11,805 nt of DNA from Rhodospirillales bacterium (GTDB lineage Bacteria; Pseudomonadota; Alphaproteobacteria; SMXQ01). The stretch is taken from the NCBI GenBank assembly GCA_024638585.1, contig JAHEKA010000032.1, positions 1 through 11,805 of the forward strand, given 5' to 3'. The translations under genes and the position numbers were made by a program. Within the stretch, counting starts at the first letter, position 1. The number at the start of each line of letters is the position of its first letter. Below are positions 1 through 6,594 of the stretch, piece by piece. The notes under the pieces are model-generated. The model did no database searches. It worked only from the letters and a program-made list of their open reading frames with translations, and was not told the DNA's origin.

Positions 1-761
1 GATCGGTTGTCCCAGACCAGCAGGTCGCCGGGGCGCCATTTATGGGCGTAGACGAATTGCGGGTCCTCGATATGGTCGAACAAGCGGGCCAGCAGGGCGT
101 CGGAATCCGAAGGGTCCATGTCCTCCACGGACATGGTCATCAGGCGGCTTGCGAACAGGGCCCTCCTGCCGGTCTCCGGGATCACCTGGACCAGGGGATG
201 GACGTAGCTCTGCAGCGGTTCGTTATCCTCGCGATGGGTGATGCCGTAATGGTAGCCCTGCTTGGCGTATTTGCCATCCACCAGGGCCTTGGTCTCATCG
301 GCCAGCGCTTCGTATGCGGCGGTAAGGGAGGCGAACAGCGTATCGCCGCCGGCCTTGGGCGTTTCGATCCCATAGAGGATCGTCGCCCGGGAGGGGATCT
401 CCCGGTAGACCAGGTCGGCATGAAACATCATGTCGCCGTCGGGCAGGGACCCGATGGGTTGGCCGTCCTTGCGTATGTTGGTCACCAGCATGGTGTAGCC
501 GGCGTAAGCATCGGGTTCGCCGATATTGCCCTCGTTGCGTTGTTCCGCCGGGCGGGAGCGCTCCGTCAGCGTGCCGAACAGACCGGAGAACGTAGCCTGC
601 TGGTCGTCGGTCAAATCCTGGCCGCGCATGACGATGACGCCGTGTTCCAGCCACGCATCGACGATGGCCTTGGCGGTTGCCTCATCGGGTTCTTCGCGCG
701 CGTCGAAACCTTCGATTTCGGCGCCGACATGGGGGGTCAGTTTGGTGATCGTGAGCGTCAT
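1..761 (-). CDS. TauD/TfdA-family Fe(II)/2-oxoglutarate dioxygenase, 3' end cut by window edge
   Basis: This is the N-terminal 253 residues of a non-haem iron, 2-oxoglutarate-dependent dioxygenase, a cytoplasmic enzyme class that hydroxylates small organic substrates. The reading frame is open from the ATG at 761 to the left edge. The H-x-D part of the iron-binding triad is visible as FHAD (His114, Asp116). The sequence stops at LVWDNR, just before the expected distal His and the 2-oxoglutarate-binding Arg, so these cannot be checked here. The protein aligns along its length with the upstream gene (shared GAEI, GSL, LVWDNR/LLWDNR), so the two are diverged paralogues. The start lies 11 bases after the stop of that gene, which implies one operon and possibly coupled translation. 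Only a weak ribosome binding site (AAGG) is visible, and a TTG at 767 is a less likely start. The family is clear but the substrate (taurine, an aryloxyalkanoate or other) is unknown. Confidence 0.88.
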   Translation of the reverse strand, partial: MTLTITKLTPHVGAEIEGFDAREEPDEATAKAIVDAWLEHGVIVMRGQDLTDDQQATFSGLFGTLTERSRPAEQRNEGNIGEPDAYAGYTMLVTNIRKDGQPIGSLPDGDMMFHADLVYREIPSRATILYGIETPKAGGDTLFASLTAAYEALADETKALVDGKYAKQGYHYGITHREDNEPLQSYVHPLVQVIPETGRRALFASRLMTMSVEDMDPSDSDALLARLFDHIEDPQFVYAHKWRPGDLLVWDNR

Positions 762-772
762 GGCCAAGCCTT

Positions 773-1621
773 TTAGTGCGGGCGGTCGCCCTTGATGGTG
801 AGGCGTTTCATGATGCGAATTTCGTCGGTGGGGAAATCGCGCCGGGCATGGACCAGACACCGATTGTCCCATAACAGGACATCGCCCTTGCGCCAGCGGT
901 GTTCGTAGACGAATTCGGGGCGTTCCAGATGGTCGTAGAGAAAGGAGAGAATTTCCGCACTCTCATCTGGATCCATGCCGCAGATGTACCGCGTCATCAG
1001 GCGGTTGACGTAGAGCGCCTTGCGCCCGGTGACCGGGTGGGTGCGCACCACCGGATGTTCGGCCTGTTCGACCGTCTCTTCGGCCTCCATCTTGGCCTCA
1101 TTGTCGGCGGTCACCAGGCTGTTGTAGGTGAAGGCGTGAACCGCCTTGCGTCCCTCGATCCGCGCCTTGATGTCGTCGGGCAAGGTTTCGTAGGCCAGGT
1201 ACATGTTGCCATAGGCGGTTTCCCCGCCATGGTCCGTCGGCTGGACTGCGTAGAGCATTGTGCCCGCCGTCGGCTCTTTGACATAGATGCCGTCGGAATG
1301 GAACTGGATCTCGCCTTCCTGGAGAGAGCCCACGAACTCCCCGTTCTCCTTCAGGTTGGAGACCAGCATGATATAGGGGTTGTCGCTTTCCCCTTCGTGG
1401 TCGGCGGCGAACCGGGACCAGGGCGCGAGCGCGCCGAACCGGGCGCCGAAGGCAATCTGCTGGTCTTCGTCGATGTCCTGGCCGGGCAGGAGGATCAGGC
1501 CGTAGCGATGCCAGGCGTCGCGGATGTTCTTGAAATCCGCGTCATCGATCCCCCGGGCAATATCGGCGCCGCCAATCTCGGCGCCAAGGGCGGTCGATAA
1601 CGGGGTGACGGTAATGGGCAT
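773..1621 (-). CDS. TauD/TfdA-family Fe(II)/2-oxoglutarate dioxygenase
   Basis: This is a complete 282-residue dioxygenase of the TauD/TfdA family, of usual length. The iron triad is present: His108 and Asp110 in FHSD, and His258 in CLVHARRDFP. Arg269 lies 11 residues after the distal His, where TauD-type enzymes bind the 2-oxoglutarate carboxylate, so the enzyme should be active. The frame is open upstream to 1699, but that extension runs through the promoter and into the terminator hairpin of the preceding operon. The ATG at 1621 (MPITVTPLSTALGAEIGG) also matches the paralogue's N-terminus. There is no convincing Shine-Dalgarno sequence, and a short hairpin lies in the leader. It is the first gene of a two-gene operon with the paralogue downstream. 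No transporter or other catabolic gene is adjacent in this window, so the substrate remains open. Confidence 0.92.
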   Translation of the reverse strand: MPITVTPLSTALGAEIGGADIARGIDDADFKNIRDAWHRYGLILLPGQDIDEDQQIAFGARFGALAPWSRFAADHEGESDNPYIMLVSNLKENGEFVGSLQEGEIQFHSDGIYVKEPTAGTMLYAVQPTDHGGETAYGNMYLAYETLPDDIKARIEGRKAVHAFTYNSLVTADNEAKMEAEETVEQAEHPVVRTHPVTGRKALYVNRLMTRYICGMDPDESAEILSFLYDHLERPEFVYEHRWRKGDVLLWDNRCLVHARRDFPTDEIRIMKRLTIKGDRPH

Positions 1622-1630
1622 GGCGGCCGC

Positions 1631-1651
1631 GCTTCGGTTAGAAATCGAAGC
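1631..1651 (-). other. leader hairpin before the dioxygenase pair
   Basis: The six-base arms GCTTCG (1631-1636) and CGAAGC (1646-1651) are perfectly complementary across a 9-base loop. The predicted transcript starts near 1648, so this hairpin would form at the very 5' end of the mRNA, about 10 bases before the ATG at 1621. It may protect the 5' end or affect ribosome access. That role is inference. Confidence 0.3.
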
Positions 1652-1654
1652 ACC

Positions 1655-1684
1655 AGTATAACCGCCCTCGGCCGGGGGCGCCAA
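1655..1684 (-). promoter_or_regulatory. sigma70-type promoter for the dioxygenase operon
   Basis: On the minus strand TTGGCG (1684-1679) and TATACT (1660-1655) are separated by 18 bases, a fair -35/-10 pair. It lies directly after the preceding operon's terminator and about 34 bases upstream of the ATG at 1621, giving a leader of about 27 bases. The position between a terminator and a start codon supports it. It is predicted from sequence only. Confidence 0.5.
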
Positions 1685-1685
1685 G

Positions 1686-1716
1686 TAAGAGCGCCGCACG
1701 GTGCGGCGCGATCTTA
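1686..1716 (-). terminator. hairpin terminator after the tadG-tadE-tadE operon
   Basis: GCGCCGCAC (1691-1699) and GTGCGGCGC (1701-1709) form a perfect 9-base inverted repeat around one base (in RNA the innermost pairs must open to form the loop). The outer arms TAAGA (1686-1690) and TCTTA (1712-1716) extend the dyad with a 2-base bulge. It starts 15 bases past the TAA at 1731. The downstream strand reads TCTTACTT rather than a full T run, so it is a moderate terminator. The symmetry would let it act in either direction. Confidence 0.6.
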
Positions 1717-1730
1717 TCTTCAGGGACTAC

Positions 1731-2300
1731 TTAACAGCCGGAGCCGCCGGGCAGCGAATTCAGGGCGCCGAGACGCGCGCGGAAGTAATTGGCGCGATAA
1801 ATCTGGGTTGCCGGCATGATCCAGGAAAACAGCAGCGGCTCGAAATTATAGTATGTCTCGGCCGCGATGATGGTGAATCCGGGTCGGATGATGCCGTTAG
1901 GCACGGTAGGCAAATTGCCGGGAATCCCGATCTGGCTGATCTCCGAGGTTTGATCGCCCTGGCATTCCTGCCAGTTAATGGCAGGCGTATCGCCTGGGGC
2001 GGTTCCCTGGCTGATCGACGTGACGATCACCCTGCCGTCGGTCTGCACGTCGAACGGTCTGGCGACAAAAGTCACGGCAGCAAAAAGATCTGCGAGTTGA
2101 GTAGTAGTCAGTTCCTCCCCCTGGGAGGTCAGGTCGGCCATGGTGCGCGAGACGTTGGTGACCATCTGGGCCACCAGGATGAAACGGGTCACCTCGATGA
2201 CGCTGAACATCAGAAGGAAGATCAGCGGCAGGGAGGCCGCGAATTCGAGTGCGGCGACACCCCTTTGGTTGCGCTTCAGGCGCGTGATGAGTCGGAACAT
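1731..2300 (-). CDS. TadE-like minor pseudopilin
   Basis: This is a 189-residue TadE-family protein of the tight-adherence (Flp pilus) class, expected to sit in the inner membrane with its C-terminal part in the periplasm. After a basic N-terminus (MFRLITRLKRNQRG) comes GVAALEF, which fits the G|xxxxEF prepilin-peptidase site, with predicted cleavage after Gly14. One hydrophobic helix follows at about residues 20-45. The rest is a polar exported region with two cysteines, one in WQECQG and one as the last residue, which could form a disulfide. A strong ribosome binding site, AGGGGA (2314-2309), lies 8 bases before the ATG and overlaps the stop codon of the preceding gene, so translation is probably coupled. 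It is the last gene of a three-gene operon and ends just before a terminator hairpin. The family is clear; whether it serves a pilus or a free-standing complex is not shown. Confidence 0.85.
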   Translation of the reverse strand: MFRLITRLKRNQRGVAALEFAASLPLIFLLMFSVIEVTRFILVAQMVTNVSRTMADLTSQGEELTTTQLADLFAAVTFVARPFDVQTDGRVIVTSISQGTAPGDTPAINWQECQGDQTSEISQIGIPGNLPTVPNGIIRPGFTIIAAETYYNFEPLLFSWIMPATQIYRANYFRARLGALNSLPGGSGC

Positions 2301-2312
2301 CTTCGATTTCCC

Positions 2313-2918
2313 CTATGAGCCGCCCGCGGTCCAAGGCTCGTTGCGGACCGCCATGCTGGCCTGTAGTGGCAATTTTCCGTCCTCCCCGCCAATTAAGGTC
2401 GCCAAGTAGCTCCACAACGGCCAGTCGTAGCGCACGGTGTAGAGGACCACGTCCCCAGGTCCGCCGGCGCCGCTGGCGCCCATGTCGGCATCCCATTGGC
2501 CATTGCCATTGATGTCGGTGTAATCCTCGCCGACGTCGTAGACACCATTGTTATTGCCCGGGGGATTGATGTCGTCCCAAGGTTCGGGTTTGCCGATATC
2601 GGCGAAGCTTGGATAAACCAGCACGTCCATCTTGTAGGAGGAATCCGTGGTGTTGACCAAGCCCATCGTAATGTCATCGACGATGTTGGTGATTCTATCC
2701 TCGCGGCTGATGCCGGCCGGAAGGTAACCTGTGATGCCGAATCGGGAAGCTTCTCGCATCGAACCTTCCAAGAGGACATTTGCCAACATATACATGGCAA
2801 ACTCGATGATGCCGAACAGGAAGGTGAACAACAGGCCTGCGACGATGGCGAATTCGATCGCCGTGCCGCCCTTACGGCAGCGGGCTATTCGGCGAAAGCG
2901 GTCAAGCAGTTTGAACAT
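2313..2918 (-). CDS. TadE-like minor pseudopilin with calcium-loop-like insert
   Basis: This is a TadE-family protein of about 201 residues. The N-terminus MFKLLDRFRRIARCRKGG is followed by GTAIEF, fitting the G|xxxxEF prepilin-peptidase site, then one membrane helix at about residues 22-49. In the exported part, residues 115-146 are rich in Asp, Asn and Gly. They contain NNNGVYDVGED and DINGNGQWDAD, which resemble the DxNxNGxxD loops of EF-hand and dockerin calcium sites. I prefer the ATG at 2918: a GGA (2929-2927) lies 8 bases upstream and the start aligns with the neighbouring paralogue (MFRLI). An ATG at 2924 adds two residues but sits too close to that GGA. The gene lies 66 bases after the TadG-like gene and 12 bases before the second TadE gene. 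Calcium binding is inferred from the motif alone. Confidence 0.85.
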   Translation of the reverse strand: MFKLLDRFRRIARCRKGGTAIEFAIVAGLLFTFLFGIIEFAMYMLANVLLEGSMREASRFGITGYLPAGISREDRITNIVDDITMGLVNTTDSSYKMDVLVYPSFADIGKPEPWDDINPPGNNNGVYDVGEDYTDINGNGQWDADMGASGAGGPGDVVLYTVRYDWPLWSYLATLIGGEDGKLPLQASMAVRNEPWTAGGS

Positions 2919-2984
2919 CGGCATGATCCACTGACAATTAAGCTATCCCGTTTCGGCGTGGCGCATAGGCCGCGAACCGCGATC

Positions 2985-4727
2985 CTATTCCGCCACCCGT
3001 AACTGTGCCAATTCATTGGCGATGGTCTGGAAGATGGCTTCCAAATCACTGGAGTCGGGCGCCTGGAAGAACCATTCCGGCTTGGTCGCGCAATTGCGGA
3101 ACATGGTCTCGAGCGATCCGCTCACCACCTCGACCATGATCGTGTAGATCTTGATCGAGCCGGCGCTGGCGGTCTTGATGTTGTTGCAGAGCTGCACGAG
3201 GCGGGAATCAAGTTCGTTCTCGCAACCGGACTTGTTCGTAATCGGCGAGGCTGCATTGTAGTTGGTGTGCAGCCGTCCCCAGATATAGCGGCCGTGGGCG
3301 TTATAGTCCCCCGGATCGGTCCCCGGGAAGTTTTTGCGGTTCCAACACACTTGCTCACCGTCGGTCAGGACGATCAGCGCCTTGTCCATCAGCGGCGCGT
3401 CGTAAGCCAGGGGCTTGTCGGGGTCGCCGTCCCACAACCCGGCCCAGCGCGGTGACAGCGCGCGCCAGCCCCACACCATGCCCTGCTTGATGGCGGTGCC
3501 GCCGTATCTCCAGGACTGCATGGCGTTGATCGCGGTGTTGATGGTGGTCTTGGTGTCGGTCAGTGCCTGGATCGCTTGACCGCAACCGATATTGGGCCCG
3601 TCGCCGTCAATGGTGGCATTATCGTTCTGAAAGGTCGCCGTCCATTCGTTATCGTCTTTGCCTTCATCTATGTGTGTCTGGGGGAAGAGATACGGGCGGA
3701 ACAGGCGGACCGACGGCGGATCGTCGGTGATATCCGATCCGGTATCGGGGCGGATGCGCGCCTCGACGCAGCCCTTCCAGGCGATATTGGCAGGCGGATA
3801 GCTGAGGGCCGGTGACGTCACGTAGTAGTCGGGATGATACCAGGGCAGCGTGTCATCGTTGCCGTGCCCGTGATCGACCGGGGTTGTCAAATGCTGCTGG
3901 CAGACGTCGTAGCGGGCCGGGTTGTCGTCATCGACGGGTAAACAGGCAGCCACGTTGACATTGGGATAAGCCGGCGGACCCGCAGGCGCCTGCACCAGCC
4001 AGTCGGTATGATTATTGCCGACGTTGACGCTGTGGACGAACGGCACGAGGCCGACCCACAGGTTGGGAATGGTTTCTTTCGGCCCATAGAGGATATCGAC
4101 CAAGGACAGTGCGGCGGTCCGCATGTCTTCGAGCTTGGAGCATGGGCTGCACATGGACCCCGTGTTATCCAGGACCATGACAACCTCGAGGCCGCGCACC
4201 TGACGTCTGATGACAGCGCGGGCGGCAACGGTCATGTCGTCGATGCCCAGCAGCCGCATCAGGGTGGTCCCCACGGTGGCGTTGGCGGTCACCGTTAATT
4301 CGGTCGCCGCATCCTCCTCGGTCGCGTTGTCGGTAATGGCGAGCGGCGGGGTCGTCGCCCCCATGAAGCCCGGCGGGAAATTCGCCTGGAAATAGGCATT
4401 GATGTCGGCGTTGCGCTGGACTGCCGGCAGGTCCATCACGCGGCCGCCGGCGAGTCCGGCCGCGTCGAGGGCGCCGGACAGCTTGGACTTCAGCAGGTAG
4501 CCCCGGGCCGAATCGAAGGCGACGCCGGCAAACAGGGAAAGCACGATGATGACGAGGCCGACAAGGATGATGACCGCGCCGCTTTCATCCCGCGCAAACC
4601 TCTTCGAAAAATTTTGGGTCGCAGCCAAAATGCCGGAGAATCCGCGTTCTCCCGTTGCGCCCTCAGCCTGGCGGCGCTCACGCCGCGAGTCGCCCGCAAA
4701 ATTCATCCACCGCATACCAAACCCCAT
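2985..4727 (-). CDS. TadG-like protein with von Willebrand factor A domain
   Basis: With the start at 4727 this is a protein of about 580 residues, typical of TadG-like proteins of the Flp pilus class. A basic stretch ending RFARDESG precedes a membrane helix (AVIILVGLVIIVLSLFAGVAF, about residues 51-71), and the rest should be periplasmic or at the surface. Unlike the two TadE proteins it lacks the Glu needed for prepilin-peptidase cleavage. The VWA domain begins at LEVVMVLDNTGSM. Its metal-site residues are the DNTGS motif, Thr in YGGTAI and Asp in VLTDGE. A CxxC (CSPC) follows DNTGSM directly, and the exported part has ten cysteines. The C-terminus (IANELAQLRVAE) is family-like. The frame is open to 4865, but that extension crosses the predicted promoter. 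Possible starts are 4757, 4727, 4715 and 4706, none with a strong ribosome binding site. It is the first gene of the operon with the two TadE genes. Confidence 0.82.
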   Translation of the reverse strand: MGFGMRWMNFAGDSRRERRQAEGATGERGFSGILAATQNFSKRFARDESGAVIILVGLVIIVLSLFAGVAFDSARGYLLKSKLSGALDAAGLAGGRVMDLPAVQRNADINAYFQANFPPGFMGATTPPLAITDNATEEDAATELTVTANATVGTTLMRLLGIDDMTVAARAVIRRQVRGLEVVMVLDNTGSMCSPCSKLEDMRTAALSLVDILYGPKETIPNLWVGLVPFVHSVNVGNNHTDWLVQAPAGPPAYPNVNVAACLPVDDDNPARYDVCQQHLTTPVDHGHGNDDTLPWYHPDYYVTSPALSYPPANIAWKGCVEARIRPDTGSDITDDPPSVRLFRPYLFPQTHIDEGKDDNEWTATFQNDNATIDGDGPNIGCGQAIQALTDTKTTINTAINAMQSWRYGGTAIKQGMVWGWRALSPRWAGLWDGDPDKPLAYDAPLMDKALIVLTDGEQVCWNRKNFPGTDPGDYNAHGRYIWGRLHTNYNAASPITNKSGCENELDSRLVQLCNNIKTASAGSIKIYTIMVEVVSGSLETMFRNCATKPEWFFQAPDSSDLEAIFQTIANELAQLRVAE

Positions 4728-4728
4728 C

Positions 4729-4743
4729 GACAGTAATGCTGTC
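4729..4743. repeat. small inverted repeat next to the proposed tadG start
   Basis: GACAG (4729-4733) and CTGTC (4739-4743) are perfect arms around TAATG. On the mRNA the hairpin would lie between an AGG and the ATG at 4727 and would bring the AGG to within a few bases of the start. Whether this matters is unknown. Confidence 0.3.
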
Positions 4744-4844
4744 CTAAAATTAACCATATTTATGGGTCTGGACAGCCCCACACACCACATCTCACCATGA
4801 ATGGTAGTCAAACGCCTGCAAAGCCGCAAACCGAATCGCGTAAA

Positions 4845-4887
4845 ATTGTATCTAATTTCCCCCATATCCGGTGAGGCAAGTCACCGG
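4845..4887 (-). promoter_or_regulatory. candidate promoter with operator-like dyad for the tad operon
   Basis: A perfect dyad has arms CCGGTGA (4868-4874) and TCACCGG (4881-4887) around GGCAAG. On the minus strand a -10-like TACAAT (4850-4845; five of six bases match TATAAT) lies about 30 bases downstream of the dyad centre. The dyad is therefore centred near -40, where a -35 box would be, and no good -35 box is visible. That layout suits an activator-dependent or repressor-controlled promoter. No T run follows, which argues against a terminator. Confidence 0.4.
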
Positions 4888-5062
4888 GACTGTAAAAGAA
4901 TTTTGATGAACAAAGGCTTAAAGAAAATTTCCATTCATTTCGGATATTTCCCAAATTCACGGTTCGATTTCGGCGCGGCGCGCGCGCAGGATACGGAGCC
5001 CAAGTATGGGCCGAGACCAGCACCATCCTCCGGTTGAAAACTTCAAAATACGATCAATAAAT

Positions 5063-5079
5063 AAGCGCGTTAGCCGCTT
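5063..5079. terminator. weak terminator-like hairpin at the helicase stop codon
   Basis: AAGCG (5063-5067) and CGCTT (5075-5079) form a 5-base stem whose loop holds the TAA stop of the helicase gene. On the minus strand it is followed by TTATTTATT, and on the plus strand by a run of five T. The stem is short, so activity in either direction is uncertain. Confidence 0.25.
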
Positions 5080-6527
5080 TTTCTTGGATCACGCATCAGG
5101 AAAGCGGGAACGTGGTCACCGAGACCAACCTGGGGTTCATCGCCCCGTCCTGATTTCTTGCGCCGGGAGGTATCCTTGGCGGTGTCGGCCTTCTTCGTCC
5201 GTGCGGCGGCCGGCTTCGATGCCGGGGCCGAGCCGCGTTTGGGCTTGTCGGCGCTGGCGGACCGGCTTCTGGGGCGCGCCTCGGCGGTCCCTTCCTTGGC
5301 CTTGCGCGGGCGTCGGCGGGACCGGGACCGGCTCCGTCCGGAGGTGTCGGCCTCCGCCGCGGCGTCTTGCGTGTCGGTCTCCGTATCCTCGCTTTGCGCC
5401 GGTGCTTCGACATTCTCCAAAGGCGGGATGGTCTTGCCGATCAGCTTCTGGATGGCGGCGACATATTTGCTTTCGGCGCGGGTCGCCAGCGTTATGGCGC
5501 GACCGGCGGCGCCGGCCCGGCCGGTGCGGCCGATGCGATGGATATAGTCTTCGGCGTGAAAGGGAACGTCGAAGTTGAAGACATGAGAAAGTCCGGCGAT
5601 GTCGATCCCGCGGCCGGCCACGTCGGTGGCCACCAGATAGGTGATGTCGCCCGTCTTGAACGCTTCCAGGGTCTCGGTCCGGGCCGCCTGGGCCATGTCG
5701 CCATGCAGGGGGGCGGCTTGGAACCCGTGCCGCTTGAGCGACCGGGCCACGATGTCCACGTCGCGCTTGCGGTTGCAGAAGATCAACGCGTTCTTGACCT
5801 CCTCGGCCTGCAGAATGCGGCGCAGGGTCTCGCGCTTCTCGAAGTCCTTGGCTCGGGTGGGGGCCAGGAAATGTCGCACCGTTTCGGCGGTGGAGACCTT
5901 GGGCGAGACGGTGATTTCCTTGGGATTGATCAGGAAGCTGTCCGAGAGGCGCTTGACCTCCGGCGGGAAGGTCGCGGAGAAGAAGAGCGTCTGACGGATT
6001 TTGGGCAGGAAGGAAACGATTCGCTCGACATCGGGAATGAACCCCATGTCGAGCATGCGGTCGGCTTCGTCGATGACCAGGATCTTGACGTCGGTCAGCA
6101 AAAGTCCGCCGCGTTCGAAGTGGTCGATCAGCCGTCCCGGCGTGGCGATCAGGACGTCGACCCCGCGGTCGAGCTTTTCCATTTGCGGCCCGAAATTCTC
6201 GCCGCCGATCAGCAGAGCCATGGTGAGCTTGTTATACTTGCCGTAGATCTCGAAATTTTCGGAGATCTGGGCGGCGAGTTCCCGGGTCGGCGTCAGAATC
6301 AGCGAACGCGGCATGCGCGCCCGGGCCCGGCCCTGGGCCAGGATGTCGATCATCGGCAGGGTGAAGGAGGCGGTCTTACCGGTGCCGGTCTGGGCGCATC
6401 CCAAGATATCGCGTCCCATGAGGACCTGCGGGATGGCTTGTTCCTGGATCGGCGTGGGGTGCTCGTATCCTGCGTCGGCGACGGCGTTTAACACCTCGTC
6501 GGAAAGGCCGAGCTCGCGAAATGTCAT
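5070..6527 (-). CDS. rhlE: DEAD-box ATP-dependent RNA helicase, RhlE type
   Basis: This is a 485-residue cytoplasmic RNA helicase that uses ATP to unwind RNA, a family active in ribosome assembly, RNA decay and cold growth. All core motifs are present in order: Q motif (PTPIQ, 24-28), motif I AQTGTGKT (45-52), Ia PTRELA, Ib TPGR, II DEAD (153-156), III SAT (184-186), IV LIFCNRK, V TDVAGRGID (301-309) and VI HRIGRTGR (330-337). After about residue 372 the protein changes to an acidic stretch and then a basic low-complexity tail with Arg-Ser repeats (GRSRSRSRRRPRK) and Lys/Ala/Pro-rich sequence. It ends in GLGDHVPAFLMRD, which looks like a conserved short motif. The tail probably binds RNA or partners. 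The ATG at 6527 begins the expected MTFRELGLSD N-terminus but has no visible Shine-Dalgarno sequence. The gene stands alone between a terminator upstream and an AT-rich gap downstream. The RhlE name rests on overall similarity. Confidence 0.93.
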   Translation of the reverse strand: MTFRELGLSDEVLNAVADAGYEHPTPIQEQAIPQVLMGRDILGCAQTGTGKTASFTLPMIDILAQGRARARMPRSLILTPTRELAAQISENFEIYGKYNKLTMALLIGGENFGPQMEKLDRGVDVLIATPGRLIDHFERGGLLLTDVKILVIDEADRMLDMGFIPDVERIVSFLPKIRQTLFFSATFPPEVKRLSDSFLINPKEITVSPKVSTAETVRHFLAPTRAKDFEKRETLRRILQAEEVKNALIFCNRKRDVDIVARSLKRHGFQAAPLHGDMAQAARTETLEAFKTGDITYLVATDVAGRGIDIAGLSHVFNFDVPFHAEDYIHRIGRTGRAGAAGRAITLATRAESKYVAAIQKLIGKTIPPLENVEAPAQSEDTETDTQDAAAEADTSGRSRSRSRRRPRKAKEGTAEARPRSRSASADKPKRGSAPASKPAAARTKKADTAKDTSRRKKSGRGDEPQVGLGDHVPAFLMRDPRKSG

Positions 6528-6575
6528 GAAATCGTTGTCAGCGTCAAAAATACGTCTCTAAAGAACTCTCGTGCG

Positions 6576-6594
6576 GGCGCCGCCCATCGGCGCC
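6576..6594 (-). other. GC-rich hairpin upstream of the helicase gene
   Basis: GGCGCCG (6576-6582) and CGGCGCC (6588-6594) are perfect 7-base arms around CCCAT, ending about 48 bases before the helicase ATG. The downstream strand has no T run, so it is not a terminator. If transcription starts upstream, it forms a strong leader structure on an mRNA that lacks a visible ribosome binding site. A weak TTTAAC/TAATGT pair between the preceding terminator and this hairpin could be the promoter, but it is not convincing. Confidence 0.4.

Larger units (their letters stand above)
4728..5069. other. intergenic region between the helicase gene and the tadG-like gene
   Basis: This 342-base gap is clearly more AT-rich than its surroundings (especially 4840-4960). 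It holds a candidate promoter and dyad for the tad operon (4845-4887), a short hairpin GCCCA/TGGGC (4998-5011) and a weak hairpin over the helicase stop codon. Short open frames exist on both strands (78 codons on plus, 72 on minus). Neither has a prepilin-like N-terminus, a signal peptide or recognisable homology, so I do not call them genes. No Flp pilin gene is present here. Confidence 0.6.

Noticed and set aside
1622..1699. N-terminal extension of the second dioxygenase to 1699
   Set aside because: The extension would begin inside the terminator hairpin and span the predicted promoter. The ATG at 1621 matches the paralogue's N-terminus.
4750..4757. TTAACCAT, resembling a CtrA half-site, upstream of tadG
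   Set aside because: No partner TTAA lies at the right spacing, and the site overlaps an alternative start codon. A single 8-base match in an AT-rich gap is weak evidence.
4728..4865. N-terminal extension of the TadG-like protein to 4865
   Set aside because: The extension passes through the candidate -10 box and AT-rich leader, and its sequence is not TadG-like. The exact start between 4757 and 4706 remains open.
4801..5037. Short open frames on both strands in the gap upstream of tadG (78 and 72 codons), considered as a possible Flp pilin
   Set aside because: Neither has the GxxxxEF/EY site, a hydrophobic helix or a usable ribosome binding site.
5367..6491. 374-codon open frame on the plus strand opposite the helicase gene
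   Set aside because: It is a shadow of the DEAD-box helicase, with no domain and no ribosome binding site of its own. Other plus-strand frames opposite glnA, the dioxygenases and the tad genes were rejected for the same reason.
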